11,485 nt of DNA, taken from positions 1 to 11,485 of the forward strand of contig CALBZE010000100.1 in NCBI GenBank assembly GCA_937889645.1. Reading direction: 5' to 3'. Below are positions 1 to 7,406 of the stretch, piece by piece; position 1 is the first letter of the stretch; the number at the start of each line of letters is the position of its first letter. Under the pieces are notes generated by a model, which searched no databases, was not told the origin of the DNA, and was given only the letters and a program-made list of their open reading frames with translations. Source of the stretch: an uncultured bacterium (GTDB lineage Bacteria > Gemmatimonadota > Gemmatimonadetes > Longimicrobiales > RSA9). Both the position numbers and the translations under genes were made by a program.

Positions 1-152
1 CACCGCCGTCGGCCATCGTTTGTTGGGCCGCCGGTGGCGCCTGATTCATGTCCAAGGAAATCGGGTGCTATATACATCGTCGCTCTGTTGCACCGGCTGC
101 GCCTGAGCCTGACCAGTACACAGCAAGGCTCCTGTTTGAGGACGAGTGTGAC
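1..152. other. Region downstream of cas3, no gene seen
   Basis: This stretch lies past the cas3 stop codon at the left edge of the window. I find no coding sequence with a credible start or family signature; the open frames that cross it are continuations of antisense frames over cas3. On the minus strand a small GC-rich hairpin (CGCC-ACC-GGCG, around 30-42) is possible, but no T-run follows it, so I do not call a terminator. Confidence 0.5.
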
Positions 153-2789
153 CTACCAGTGCCATCCATCTGGGTCGTACCGGACGGCGTGGCCGTTGAC
201 GAGGAACCGGATGCCGTCGGGCGTAACGGCGATGTCGCTGATCCGTGGGGCAATAGCTTCGTCATCGGAATCAAACGCGGCGACGATCCGGAATGGGAGG
301 TCGACAGTCGTCACCCGAGCCCTCGCCCCGGTAGCGGCATAGAAGCACGGGATCTCGACTCCGACATCGATTCGAATGCTGTCGTCGCCGAGGCGGGTCC
401 GGATCCGGCGTTCGACGATATGATCGAAACGCGGGCCGTTGTCGGCGTAATCGATGTTGAAATCGATGGACGCGCCGAACGCGTGAACGGCTCGACCTAG
501 ATTTTTCCCTTCGTTGACGATGAATGCCTTCTCCCAGGCGTTCGATTCCCCAGCAAGCTCCTCGCGCGGTGCCGGATGGTAGACCCGCTCGATCAGCTCG
601 CGATTCTGCCGTGGGATCGAGATAGTCTCAAACGCTGGATCGCGGATCAGGCGGAGCGTAAGCTCGAGGTCGCCCGCATCGCCGTAGACCGGACCCCACC
701 CGTGGGGACCGTTCATCGATTCGCCCCGGACGTACTCTATGAGCGGCCTTTCCGGAACGATCACGGCAATCCGAGCGAACTCGAATCCACTTGGACGGTG
801 GCGACGATGCCGGTGCAGGCGACCGATACGCTGTAAGAGTACGTCGATCGGACAAAGGTCGGTCACCATGAAGTCGAAATCCACGTCAAGGCTCTGCTCC
901 ACGACCTGTGTGGCGATCAGGATCGTTCCTTTGGAGGGCGAGCCCGGTCCGAAATCGGCCAGTACCGCCAGGTCGAGAGCTTCCCGATCCGGCTGGGTGT
1001 AGCGGGAGTGGTACGCCGGCGTGAACGGGCTACCCTGGGGACGCCAGAGCAGGGCTCCGCCACCGATTTCCTTGATTTTCGCGACCGCAGCCCTGGCACC
1101 CTTGACGGTATTGCGGAGGATGCACACGCGCGCCCCCGATCGGGCGGCCTCGACGGCGGAGTGGAGTGCATCGAGTTCCGTGACCGCATTCCACCCGATC
1201 TCGCGGCCGGGGCGATTTCCCCGCGCGAGGGGCACATCCTTCCATACCCGATCCGTTGGATCACACACCGAAACAACCGGATACGGCTGTGCGATGGCAT
1301 CGTCCAGCGTCGGGAGATCGTCGGGCGATCCTCCGAATCGATGGCGCTCGAGCGATGACAGGGTAGCCGACATGAACACGGCCACGCCTCCCGCGCCGGT
1401 GTGGAAATCCACCACCTTCCCGAGCACCTCGCTCATGTAGCGGTCGTACGAATGGAGCTCATCCACAACAAGGAGGTGTCGCGCAAGGAGTGCGAGGCGC
1501 ATGTGCGCGTGCTTGGTCAGGAGACCGGAGAGCAGGACCTGGTCGATCGTAGCGACGACGATCTCCGCCGCGAAGAATTTCTTCGCGCTCGACGACGCCC
1601 ACGAAACGAGATCCCGCTCGCCCGGATCGTCGTAGGTCCGCGGAACCTCGCCGATTAGGGTTTCGTTCGTCATCGCACGAACGTGCTCGCCACCCATCGC
1701 GAGGGCGACGGTGGGCGGAGAGGTCTCGGCATACATACGCGGCAGCACCGCACGTACTCGTTCGTACATGGCGGTCGCGGTGGCACGGGTCGGGAGAGCG
1801 AAGACGAGCCCCGCGACTCGACCAGCCGCACGCATTCTCGCGTACAGCGTCAACGCCGCCTCCGTCTTCCCGCTCCCGGTCTCGGACTCGATCAGCACGC
1901 GAGCTCCGTTCGGAGGCAGCGGCGTTTCAGCAACGTAGCGCTGGAGAGGCGTGGGCTCGTTCGTGGCAAAGACGTTGGGAAACAGCTCCTTCAAGAGGTC
2001 GGCGCCAGGGCGGACCACGACGCGGGTCTGCGGGACGACACCGATCTCGGCGCACGCGCGCGTAGCCTTTTCGCGCGCGATCTGCCAGTAGCGGTCGGGG
2101 TCGTCGTCAGCCGCTGGGTCGAACTCGAAAACGGATTCGGTAGAGCCGATCCAGTCGGCCAGGGTGAGTGCACCCGCGAAGAGGTGCGTGAACGCGGGAC
2201 TCGTCGGCACAGCCACCGGCGACCCGATCTCGTCCAGCCCACTCCACCGCCGCGCGTGCAGGATGAGGCGACGGATCATCGCGGGTGGATCCCACCCTTG
2301 GCGCTCGGCGGGATCCCAGAGCCGGGCGAGCCGTGCCGGTTCGGTCGCCAGGCCGTGGGGACGCCCGTGGTGGCACAGCGCGGCCATCAGGAGCCTGAAC
2401 GTTTCCGTCGGGCTTCCGGAGAACGCCTGGAGCATCTCCGTGATCAGCCGCTGGAGCACGGGCGTGGTCGAGAGCGATTTCAAGACGACCGTCACGTGCC
2501 CGGTCTCCGGCCAACGACGGCGCTTTCCGCTGGGCAGGGCCTTCTCCTGGAATCCATGGTTCACCTTTCCGAAATCGTGGAGCGCGGCGAGGTAGACGAG
2601 TGCGGCTTTCACCTCGGGGCTCAGGCGCTCGAGCCCGGCGGCGCGTGCGAGCCGTGCCGCGATCAGGGAATCGTCCTCGAGCAGGCGCGCCAGGACCGCC
2701 GCAACATCCGCGGAGTGGGCGATCAGCGGGTGCCAGGTGCCCTTCTCTTCGTTGAATTTGGCCCAGAAACGGTTGGGGGGGATGATCAT
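153..2789 (-). CDS. cas3: CRISPR-associated nuclease-helicase Cas3 (type I-E)
   Basis: Cas3 is recruited by target-bound Cascade and unwinds and degrades the invading DNA. The 878-residue protein has the single-chain HD-helicase layout usual for I-E. The N-terminal HD nuclease shows H20/H25, the HDxGK motif at H71-D72-K75, a CHHGRPH segment at 139-145 and an LADW acidic site near D212. The SF2 helicase follows: Walker A ESETGSGKTEA at 301-311 (K308), DELH box at 443-446, SAT at 474-476, motif V ATQVVEQSLDVD at about 626-637 and motif VI QRIGRLHRH at 653-661. Length is close to that of E. coli Cas3. The ATG at 2789 is preceded on the minus strand by GGAG with six bases of spacing. The gene points away from the Cascade operon and from the DUF3800 gene, so it must have its own promoter in 2790-2930; I could not pick a convincing one. 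No motif is missing and nothing looks broken. Confidence 0.97.
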   Translation of the reverse strand: MIIPPNRFWAKFNEEKGTWHPLIAHSADVAAVLARLLEDDSLIAARLARAAGLERLSPEVKAALVYLAALHDFGKVNHGFQEKALPSGKRRRWPETGHVTVVLKSLSTTPVLQRLITEMLQAFSGSPTETFRLLMAALCHHGRPHGLATEPARLARLWDPAERQGWDPPAMIRRLILHARRWSGLDEIGSPVAVPTSPAFTHLFAGALTLADWIGSTESVFEFDPAADDDPDRYWQIAREKATRACAEIGVVPQTRVVVRPGADLLKELFPNVFATNEPTPLQRYVAETPLPPNGARVLIESETGSGKTEAALTLYARMRAAGRVAGLVFALPTRATATAMYERVRAVLPRMYAETSPPTVALAMGGEHVRAMTNETLIGEVPRTYDDPGERDLVSWASSSAKKFFAAEIVVATIDQVLLSGLLTKHAHMRLALLARHLLVVDELHSYDRYMSEVLGKVVDFHTGAGGVAVFMSATLSSLERHRFGGSPDDLPTLDDAIAQPYPVVSVCDPTDRVWKDVPLARGNRPGREIGWNAVTELDALHSAVEAARSGARVCILRNTVKGARAAVAKIKEIGGGALLWRPQGSPFTPAYHSRYTQPDREALDLAVLADFGPGSPSKGTILIATQVVEQSLDVDFDFMVTDLCPIDVLLQRIGRLHRHRRHRPSGFEFARIAVIVPERPLIEYVRGESMNGPHGWGPVYGDAGDLELTLRLIRDPAFETISIPRQNRELIERVYHPAPREELAGESNAWEKAFIVNEGKNLGRAVHAFGASIDFNIDYADNGPRFDHIVERRIRTRLGDDSIRIDVGVEIPCFYAATGARARVTTVDLPFRIVAAFDSDDEAIAPRISDIAVTPDGIRFLVNGHAVRYDPDGWHW

Positions 2790-2891
2790 GGAGAGCTCCG
2801 GTTCAGCGTGACATCGTGATCTAAGTTGCGCGATGGACGGTAGTTATCTCATTGTCCAGTCGCATGCGAATAGAGTATGTTGTGATAATCC

Positions 2892-2920
2892 TTGACGGCT
2901 GTCCTCGGTTTCACTACCGT
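2892..2920 (+). promoter_or_regulatory. Sigma70-like promoter upstream of degenerate repeats
   Basis: TTGACG (2892-2897) matches the -35 consensus at five of six positions. A 17-base spacer leads to TACCGT (2915-2920), which keeps the TA...T frame of a -10 box. Transcription would start near A2928, only a few bases before the first degenerate repeat. The RNA would therefore begin with the repeat-spacer-repeat unit and could continue into the DUF3800 gene. The -10 is weak, so this is a prediction from spacing and sequence only. Confidence 0.42.
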
Positions 2921-2931
2921 TGTCCCCACAT

Positions 2932-2958
2932 CGAATCCCCACCAGGTGGGGGTGGTCC
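2932..2958 (+). repeat. Degenerate CRISPR repeat (psi-repeat 1)
   Basis: Aligned to the array repeat at 10018-11387 with a one-base gap in the loop, about 18 of 28 positions agree: TCCCC at 2936-2940, GGGGGTGG at 2948-2955 and a final CC. The stem is CCCCAC/GTGGGG with a three-base loop, where the array has CCCCGC/GCGGGG with a GCGA loop. The first four bases are diverged. Its start lies 60 bases before that of psi-repeat 2, which equals this 27-base repeat plus a 33-base spacer, the exact spacer length of the main array. Confidence 0.55.
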
Positions 2959-2991
2959 CAGCGTGCGTTGGGACAAACCGAGAAAAGCAAA
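2959..2991 (+). other. Single spacer-like segment between degenerate repeats
   Basis: These 33 bases have exactly the length of all 22 spacers in the main array. The segment starts CAGCGTGCGTTGGGAC and ends in an A-rich stretch. Its 5' part, together with the last bases of psi-repeat 1, forms an 8-bp hairpin at 2955-2974. If processed by Cas6e it would be the guide part of a single crRNA. I found no long match elsewhere in the window; the best short ones are in the cas3 5' leader (7 nt) and at the DUF3800 translation start (5 nt plus one). Confidence 0.4.
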
Positions 2992-3019
2992 GAGGTCCCC
3001 ACGCGAGTGGGGGTGCCGT
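2992..3019 (+). repeat. Degenerate CRISPR repeat (psi-repeat 2)
   Basis: Twenty-one of 28 positions match the array repeat, without gaps. The stem-loop core is almost unchanged: CCCCAC-GCGA-GTGGGG. The two core changes, G to A at repeat position 10 and C to T at position 17, fall on paired positions and turn a G-C pair into an A-T pair, so the hairpin is kept. The last four bases (the part that becomes the crRNA 5' handle) are changed from GACC to CCGT, which would alter binding to Cascade or simply reflect decay. Confidence 0.68.
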
Positions 3020-3064
3020 CCTGTTTGTCCACGGCTCAACATTCGTGTCCAGCGGGGTACCACC

Positions 3065-3910
3065 ATGGTCGGTGATTCTGGTTCCGATGATGTGATCGAA
3101 ATCTATGGTGACGAGTCATATCCCCGCGGTGGGTGGGATGTCCTGGCCAGCCTCTGGCTGACGGCCGCGGGCTCGGCCGAGTTGCGCGCGGAACTTCGCC
3201 GTATTCGCCGTAATCATGGCGATTTCGACGGCGAGATCAAATGGAACAAGGCAAGCGGGTCCCAGGCGCACGCTGCGTATTTCGAGGTCCTGGATGCAGG
3301 AATCGATGTGGTCAGGCGCGGGAAGCGGGAATTCCGTGTCCTGGTGATCGAGCGTGCGCTCACACGCGACCACATCTGGGGCGGCCGATCCCGAGAAGTT
3401 GGGCTCTTCCGGGGCTGGGAGTTTCTCCTCGGGGAGTTTGTTCACCCTGGCGTTCGGCATTTCGTTTACCTCGACAGCCGGATCCTGGGCAATCGGCTGC
3501 AATTACGCGAAACGCGGCTCGCGGTGAATCGGCGGTTCTCACACTTGCTGCCGGCCGTGGCACCCCCGGTCGCTGGTATCTTAATGAGGCAGTCTGACAG
3601 CGATGATCTTTTGCAACTCGTCGATCTATTCGCGGGGGCTATCGGGTACCATGTTGCGGGGCAGCATCGGCTCCCGGGCGCTAGGCCCGGGAAGGTCGCA
3701 CTCGCTGGGGCGATATGCCGACACCTCGGTCGCAGCGATCTGGGCGCGCCTTCGTGTCAATCTCCGGTCCGGGTAGTGCGGATCCGCCCCGCGGCGTCGC
3801 AGATCACAGGAACCTCAGTGCCGATGCTCGTCATCGACATTGAGGGCCTCACCGAGGCTCGGCAGACCCACGTCCTGGCCGTCGACGAAATCATTGCGAG
3901 TGTGGCTTAG
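3065..3910 (+). CDS. DUF3800 family protein in the cas locus
   Basis: This predicted 281-residue protein carries the DUF3800 pattern: IYGDES at 13-18, GEIKW at 56-60, YLDSR at 135-139 and SDSDDLLQLVDLFAGAIGY at 177-195. The family is common in mobile and phage-related gene sets, and its biochemical role is poorly known. The spacing of D16, E57, D137 and D187 resembles the D-E-D-D metal site of RNase H-like nucleases, so I infer a possible nuclease; this is not proven. There are no membrane segments or signal peptide. I chose ATG 3065 because the family signature starts right after it and GGGG stands seven bases upstream; GTG at about 3092 is possible, and the in-frame ATG at 2852 would translate through the degenerate repeats. 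The gene sits between cas3 and cse1, which is not part of the core I-E layout. It may be an accessory gene, a Cascade-controlled toxin, or a passenger. Confidence 0.8.
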   Translation: MVGDSGSDDVIEIYGDESYPRGGWDVLASLWLTAAGSAELRAELRRIRRNHGDFDGEIKWNKASGSQAHAAYFEVLDAGIDVVRRGKREFRVLVIERALTRDHIWGGRSREVGLFRGWEFLLGEFVHPGVRHFVYLDSRILGNRLQLRETRLAVNRRFSHLLPAVAPPVAGILMRQSDSDDLLQLVDLFAGAIGYHVAGQHRLPGARPGKVALAGAICRHLGRSDLGAPSCQSPVRVVRIRPAASQITGTSVPMLVIDIEGLTEARQTHVLAVDEIIASVA

Positions 3911-4086
3911 GCCGCAACAGATTTTCTCGGCACCATCCACGGACCTGCCGCACTCAACCCACCCGATCGTCAAGGCCTACTGTCAGAGGGTGGTGTTACC
4001 AATGAACAGCAGGGACGAAGCGGTCAACATTAGCCTCGAGTGAAGGCCCATTCGCCTCACCGTCCTTTCCTGTTCCTGGAGGTCGG
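3911..4086 (+). other. Intergenic region before the Cascade operon
   Basis: These 176 bases separate the DUF3800 stop from the cse1 start and should hold any separate promoter for the operon, but I see no good -35/-10 pair. GGAGG at 4078-4082 is the cse1 ribosome site. A 13-codon frame (MNSRDEAVNISLE, 4002-4043) has a loose purine-rich stretch upstream; it could be a leader peptide, but chance is the simpler reading. No terminator is visible after the DUF3800 gene, so read-through into cse1 is possible. Confidence 0.4.
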
Positions 4087-5724
4087 ATGCAGCCATCGAC
4101 GATCACCGTCCACAATGTTCTGAAGGACGCCCTGTTTACCGTCGCACCCGACAGCGATGGCCAGCCGCTGTCGCTTCCCGCGCTGATCGCGCGACTGCTC
4201 GCGGGGCCGGAGGACGTGCTCGGTTTCCCCAATCTCACGCCCATTCAGCGGAGCTACTGGTATCGGTTCCTCGTGCGGTGCGCCGCCAAGGCGCTTCGCG
4301 AATTGGGGTTGGACGTCAGCACCGCTTCGGGGATGGGCGCGGCTGAGCTCGGTGTTCGTATCGAGTCGGCACTTCTGGAAGCAACGGGAGGGGAAGAGGC
4401 GTGGCGGCTCCATCAACCCGACCCGACACTGCCGGGGTTCCTCCAGCCCCCGACGCCAGACGGCGCGGCGCCCGAGATCGGCTATGCACCCAACTGGCCG
4501 AGCATCCTGACGAGCGCGATCGGCTCGAAGAACCACGAGCGCAAGTCGGACGTCGATCGCGCCCTTACCCCCGAGCAGCTGGTTTACGCGCTCGTGGAGT
4601 ATCAAACTGGAGTGATCTTCGGCGGCCGTGGCAACTATGGCTCACAATTGATGGGGTCTGCGTCAGGGGCCGGGAGCGGCACGCCGTTCATGGGGGTCCG
4701 GATCGGGTCCGGGTACCGGGAGACCTTCCGGCACGATGTGGGTGTGTTCCTGGATCGCTGGAGCTACATCCGCGATCGTCTCAAAGTCCGCGGTCGAGTC
4801 TGGGCGCTCTGGACGCTGCCCTGGGACGGTGAAAGCTCTTTGCCCGCCGAGCAACTGGACCCGGCTTTCATTCCGCTGGCGCGGTTGGTTCGCGTGGGGC
4901 CGCCCGACGAGGGCGGTCAGTTCCGCAGGGTCTGGTTCAAGCCGACGAATTGCGCGCGCGTCCTGGACCACACCGACGGCGGCATGCTGGGTGACGTCTT
5001 CACGCCGCTGGTCCCGCATCCCAGGCACCCCGGGGGATTCAAGGTGCGTGGGACCCTGAAGTCGGGGTACGGCTACGAGGAGGTCGTCAACCTGCTCTTC
5101 AGCGTGAAGGGCGTGCCATCCGACAGCGTGGCCGCGCTGGCACGGTCGCCGGCCGCGTCGCGGACCGATGTGCGGGTCGTCTTCGAGGGGACAGCGTTCG
5201 AGCAGGGAAAGACGAGCGGATTCCACCAGAGGGAGGTTCTCCTCCCGTCCACCAGCGCGATCGCTTTCCTGGCTGACCCGGCGCCCGTCCAGCAAACGCA
5301 CGCGGAGATGCTCCGCCTCGCCAAGGCGGCCAAGAGCGCGATCCGCGGGGCTACGCGCATCCTCCTGTCCGGAACACCGAAGCCGCGCGAGGGCGACGAT
5401 GCGAAGGTAGAGGGGCCCGCGCGTGAGCTGGAGCATGCGATCGACCGAATCTACATCCCCACGCTGCTCGCTGCCGCCGAACGAAGAGCGCGAGGCGACA
5501 TGGACTATCTGGCGGAATGGGGCGAGCGATTGACCGACCTCACGCGCTCGATCTTCCAGCAAACGATGCGTGGGATTCCAACGTCGGGGGCAAGGAGGTA
5601 CGAACGCGAGATTCTGGCCGCGTCGTGGCTCGATTACCGGCTCCGCGTCATGCGCGGTGAAGTGGCGGGCGGGGAGGTGATCGAGGACGGAGCCGACATC
5701 TTCAACGAGGAGGAGATCGAATGA
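4087..5724 (+). CDS. cse1: Cascade large subunit Cse1 (CasA, Cas8e)
   Basis: Cse1 recognises the PAM, helps open the target DNA and recruits Cas3. At 545 residues it is a little longer than E. coli CasA (about 500). Recognisable parts are the N-terminal block with SLPALIARLLAG and FPNLTPIQ at about 29-54, the EAWRLHQPDPTLPGFLQPP segment at about 104-122, the loop GSKNHERKSD at 146-155, which matches the L1 region, and the GGRGNYGSQLMG block at about 179-190. The C-terminal half is the helical bundle expected to contact Cas3 and Cse2. The extreme N terminus lacks the usual DPWIPV-like motif and reads ITVHNVLKDALFTV instead, so it is a somewhat divergent member. ATG 4087 has GGAGG four bases upstream. 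Its stop overlaps the cse2 start as ATGA. It is the first gene of the operon. Confidence 0.95.
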   Translation: MQPSTITVHNVLKDALFTVAPDSDGQPLSLPALIARLLAGPEDVLGFPNLTPIQRSYWYRFLVRCAAKALRELGLDVSTASGMGAAELGVRIESALLEATGGEEAWRLHQPDPTLPGFLQPPTPDGAAPEIGYAPNWPSILTSAIGSKNHERKSDVDRALTPEQLVYALVEYQTGVIFGGRGNYGSQLMGSASGAGSGTPFMGVRIGSGYRETFRHDVGVFLDRWSYIRDRLKVRGRVWALWTLPWDGESSLPAEQLDPAFIPLARLVRVGPPDEGGQFRRVWFKPTNCARVLDHTDGGMLGDVFTPLVPHPRHPGGFKVRGTLKSGYGYEEVVNLLFSVKGVPSDSVAALARSPAASRTDVRVVFEGTAFEQGKTSGFHQREVLLPSTSAIAFLADPAPVQQTHAEMLRLAKAAKSAIRGATRILLSGTPKPREGDDAKVEGPARELEHAIDRIYIPTLLAAAERRARGDMDYLAEWGERLTDLTRSIFQQTMRGIPTSGARRYEREILAASWLDYRLRVMRGEVAGGEVIEDGADIFNEEEIE

Positions 5725-6260
5725 CCGTGGCCGATTTGGCGTACGGGGAGGCGGGCGAGGCCCGGGGCGCCGAGGAGGTGGCGCGCGAGCGATCACTGGC
5801 CTCGCGCATCACGGGGATCGCGCGCTTCCTCGAAAATCTTCCTCGCGGTGAGCGAGCGGAGCTCCGCCGGCTCCGGCAGGAATTCAGCCGCGTGCCGCCC
5901 GAGGTGTTCTGGCAAATCGTGGAGCAGTACGACATCCACCCGGCGGACGAGCCTTTCTGGAAGGCGGTCCTGCCATTGATGGTGAAGTATCCGCACACCC
6001 CTGGCGAGAGACCTGGACACGTTCTCGAAAAGGCGGGCGTCAGCGCCGCCCGAGTCGAGCGTTGGCTTCGTCTCGACCGCCAGGCCGCCTGGCGCGAGGC
6101 TGACCGACTGCTTTCCGTAGCCGACGCTGGGCTCGACTGGGTTTCGTTCGGCTACCTGCTCTACTACTGGGACGAGAACCATCGCAACCGATTCGCGCGC
6201 GATTTCTTCGTGACGCGCTCGCGTCGGGCCGCACTGTCCACGACCGAGGGAGGTGAATGA
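5721..6260 (+). CDS. cse2: Cascade small subunit Cse2 (CasB, Cas11)
   Basis: Cse2 forms a dimer along the belly of Cascade and stabilises the R-loop and the displaced strand. The 179-residue protein is helical and rich in arginine, slightly longer than the E. coli form (160). Family features are ERAELRRLRQEF at about 44-55, the FWQIVEQYDIHPADEPFW region at 63-80, the central HTPGERPGHVL segment, and the C-terminal VADAGLDWVSFGYLLYYW to FARDFF stretch at about 133-163, where the family keeps its DW..L..W pattern. The first 25 residues are Ala/Glu-rich and look disordered. The start ATG lies inside the cse1 stop (ATGA), and the stop lies inside the cas7e start, so translation is coupled on both sides. 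Confidence 0.93.
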   Translation: MTVADLAYGEAGEARGAEEVARERSLASRITGIARFLENLPRGERAELRRLRQEFSRVPPEVFWQIVEQYDIHPADEPFWKAVLPLMVKYPHTPGERPGHVLEKAGVSAARVERWLRLDRQAAWREADRLLSVADAGLDWVSFGYLLYYWDENHRNRFARDFFVTRSRRAALSTTEGGE

Positions 6261-7402
6261 TGGCGAAGGGAGACATGATCCAGGTCCACATGCTCACGGC
6301 GTATCCGGCGAGCTTGTTGAACCGCGACGACGCGGGCCTGGCAAAGCGGATTCCGTTCGGCGGTGCCGTTAGGATCCGGATCTCGTCGCAGTGCCTGAAG
6401 AAGCATTGGCGCGAGGCACCGGGGATCGCGGATCTCGACGAGCTTCCGCTGGCCGACCGCAGCACGCGGATCTACGAAAAGCGGGTCGCGGAGCCGCTGG
6501 TCAGCGAGCATGGCGCGACGGAGGCGGAGGCGCTTGCCATCGCGCAGTACCTGATGCAGGAGACGGTGGCCACGAAGCCCGTCAAGGACAAGACGGGGGC
6601 CGAGACCGCCAGGAGCGGCCAGCTCCTGGTCCTGACGAGGGCGGAGACAGAGTTCCTGGCCGAGCAGGCGGTCAGGATCCTCGAGCAAGCACGCGCGGCG
6701 GGAGTAGACCCGACGGACTTGAAGGCGCTCGCGAAGGTGGCGCCGATCGACAAGAAGGCGCTCGCTCCCATCCTGAAGGAGCTACCTGCGTCCGTCGATA
6801 CCGCACTCTTCGGGCGCATGGTCACGAGCGATCTCTTCGCCCGCGTGGACGCCGCGGTCAGCGTGGCGCACGCCTTCACGACCCACGCCGAGACTGCGGA
6901 AACGGACTACTTCACGGCTGTCGACACGCTGAACGTCGATGACGCCGGGGCGGGGCTGGTCCAGGACACGGAGCTGACCAGCGGCGTCTTCTACACCTAC
7001 GCGGTCATCGACATGGAGCAGCTCCGGGCGAATCTCGGTAGGGAGGCGGAGCTTGCCGAGCGGTTGGCGCGGAATCTCGTCAATGCGATGGCAACAGTCA
7101 GCCCCGGCGCAAAGCGCGGGTCGACGGCGCCCTACGCGTTCGCCGAGTTCGTCCTCCTGGAACGCGGGGCGATACAGCCGCGGACGCTGGCCAACGCGTT
7201 CCTGAACCCGGTCGTGGCCGACGGTGCCGGGCTCATGGTCAACTCGGTGAACGCGCTGATGCAGTACCGCACGCGCCTCGAGCAAATGTACGGCTTCGTG
7301 CCAGCGAAGGAGAGTGTCGCGACGATCCACCCACTCCCCCAGGGAAGCCGTATCGATCCGGTTCCCTTCGCCACGGCGCTCGATGGGATATTCGAGGGGT
7401 GA
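6257..7402 (+). CDS. cas7e: Cascade backbone subunit Cas7e (Cse4, CasC)
   Basis: Cas7e polymerises along the crRNA spacer to form the Cascade backbone and holds the guide in six-base steps. The 381 residues begin with the family hallmark IQVHMLTAYPASLLNRDD (8-25) and continue to FGGAVRIRISSQCLKKHWR (about 34-52). Later signatures are LNVDDAGAGLVQDTELTSG followed by FYTYAVIDMEQLRANL, and NAFLNPVVADGAG near the C terminus. Length and motifs are normal. Two adjacent ATG codons (6257 and 6260) are possible starts; the first overlaps the cse2 stop (ATGA) and has GGAGGTG just upstream. The gene is followed by cas5e after only four bases. Confidence 0.97.
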   Translation: MMAKGDMIQVHMLTAYPASLLNRDDAGLAKRIPFGGAVRIRISSQCLKKHWREAPGIADLDELPLADRSTRIYEKRVAEPLVSEHGATEAEALAIAQYLMQETVATKPVKDKTGAETARSGQLLVLTRAETEFLAEQAVRILEQARAAGVDPTDLKALAKVAPIDKKALAPILKELPASVDTALFGRMVTSDLFARVDAAVSVAHAFTTHAETAETDYFTAVDTLNVDDAGAGLVQDTELTSGVFYTYAVIDMEQLRANLGREAELAERLARNLVNAMATVSPGAKRGSTAPYAFAEFVLLERGAIQPRTLANAFLNPVVADGAGLMVNSVNALMQYRTRLEQMYGFVPAKESVATIHPLPQGSRIDPVPFATALDGIFEG

Positions 7403-7406
7403 TTCC

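Larger units (their letters stand above)
2790..3064. other. Divergent intergenic region between cas3 and DUF3800 gene
   Basis: This 275-nt region separates the cas3 start (minus strand) from the DUF3800 start (plus strand). It contains the cas3 ribosome site, a palindrome CGCATGCG at 2861-2868, a plus-strand promoter-like pair at 2892-2920, three consecutive hairpins (2937-2951, 2955-2974, 2997-3012), two of which are degenerate CRISPR repeats, and a weak GGGG ribosome site at 3054-3057. An open frame starting at 2852 runs through the whole repeat region into the DUF3800 gene, but I reject that start because the family homology begins after 3065. Confidence 0.6.

Noticed and set aside
23..45. 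Possible cas3 terminator hairpin
   Set aside because: The stem has only four pairs and no T-run follows on the minus strand.
1683..2819. Long plus-strand open frame (378 codons) opposite cas3
   Set aside because: It is antisense to a cas3 gene with every catalytic motif in place, has low-complexity Arg/Gly/Glu-rich composition and no family signature. GC-rich coding DNA makes such shadows.
2852..3064. Upstream extension of the DUF3800 frame to an ATG at 2852
   Set aside because: It would start before the likely promoter and translate through the degenerate repeat hairpins; the family signature starts only after 3065.
4002..4043. 13-codon frame ahead of cse1 as a leader peptide
   Set aside because: It has only a loose purine-rich stretch upstream and no overlap with cse1 or attenuator-like structure; it is kept as a remark in the intergenic entry.
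4663..5796. Long minus-strand open frame (377 codons) opposite cse1
   Set aside because: It is antisense to cse1, Arg/Pro-rich and without any recognisable domain.
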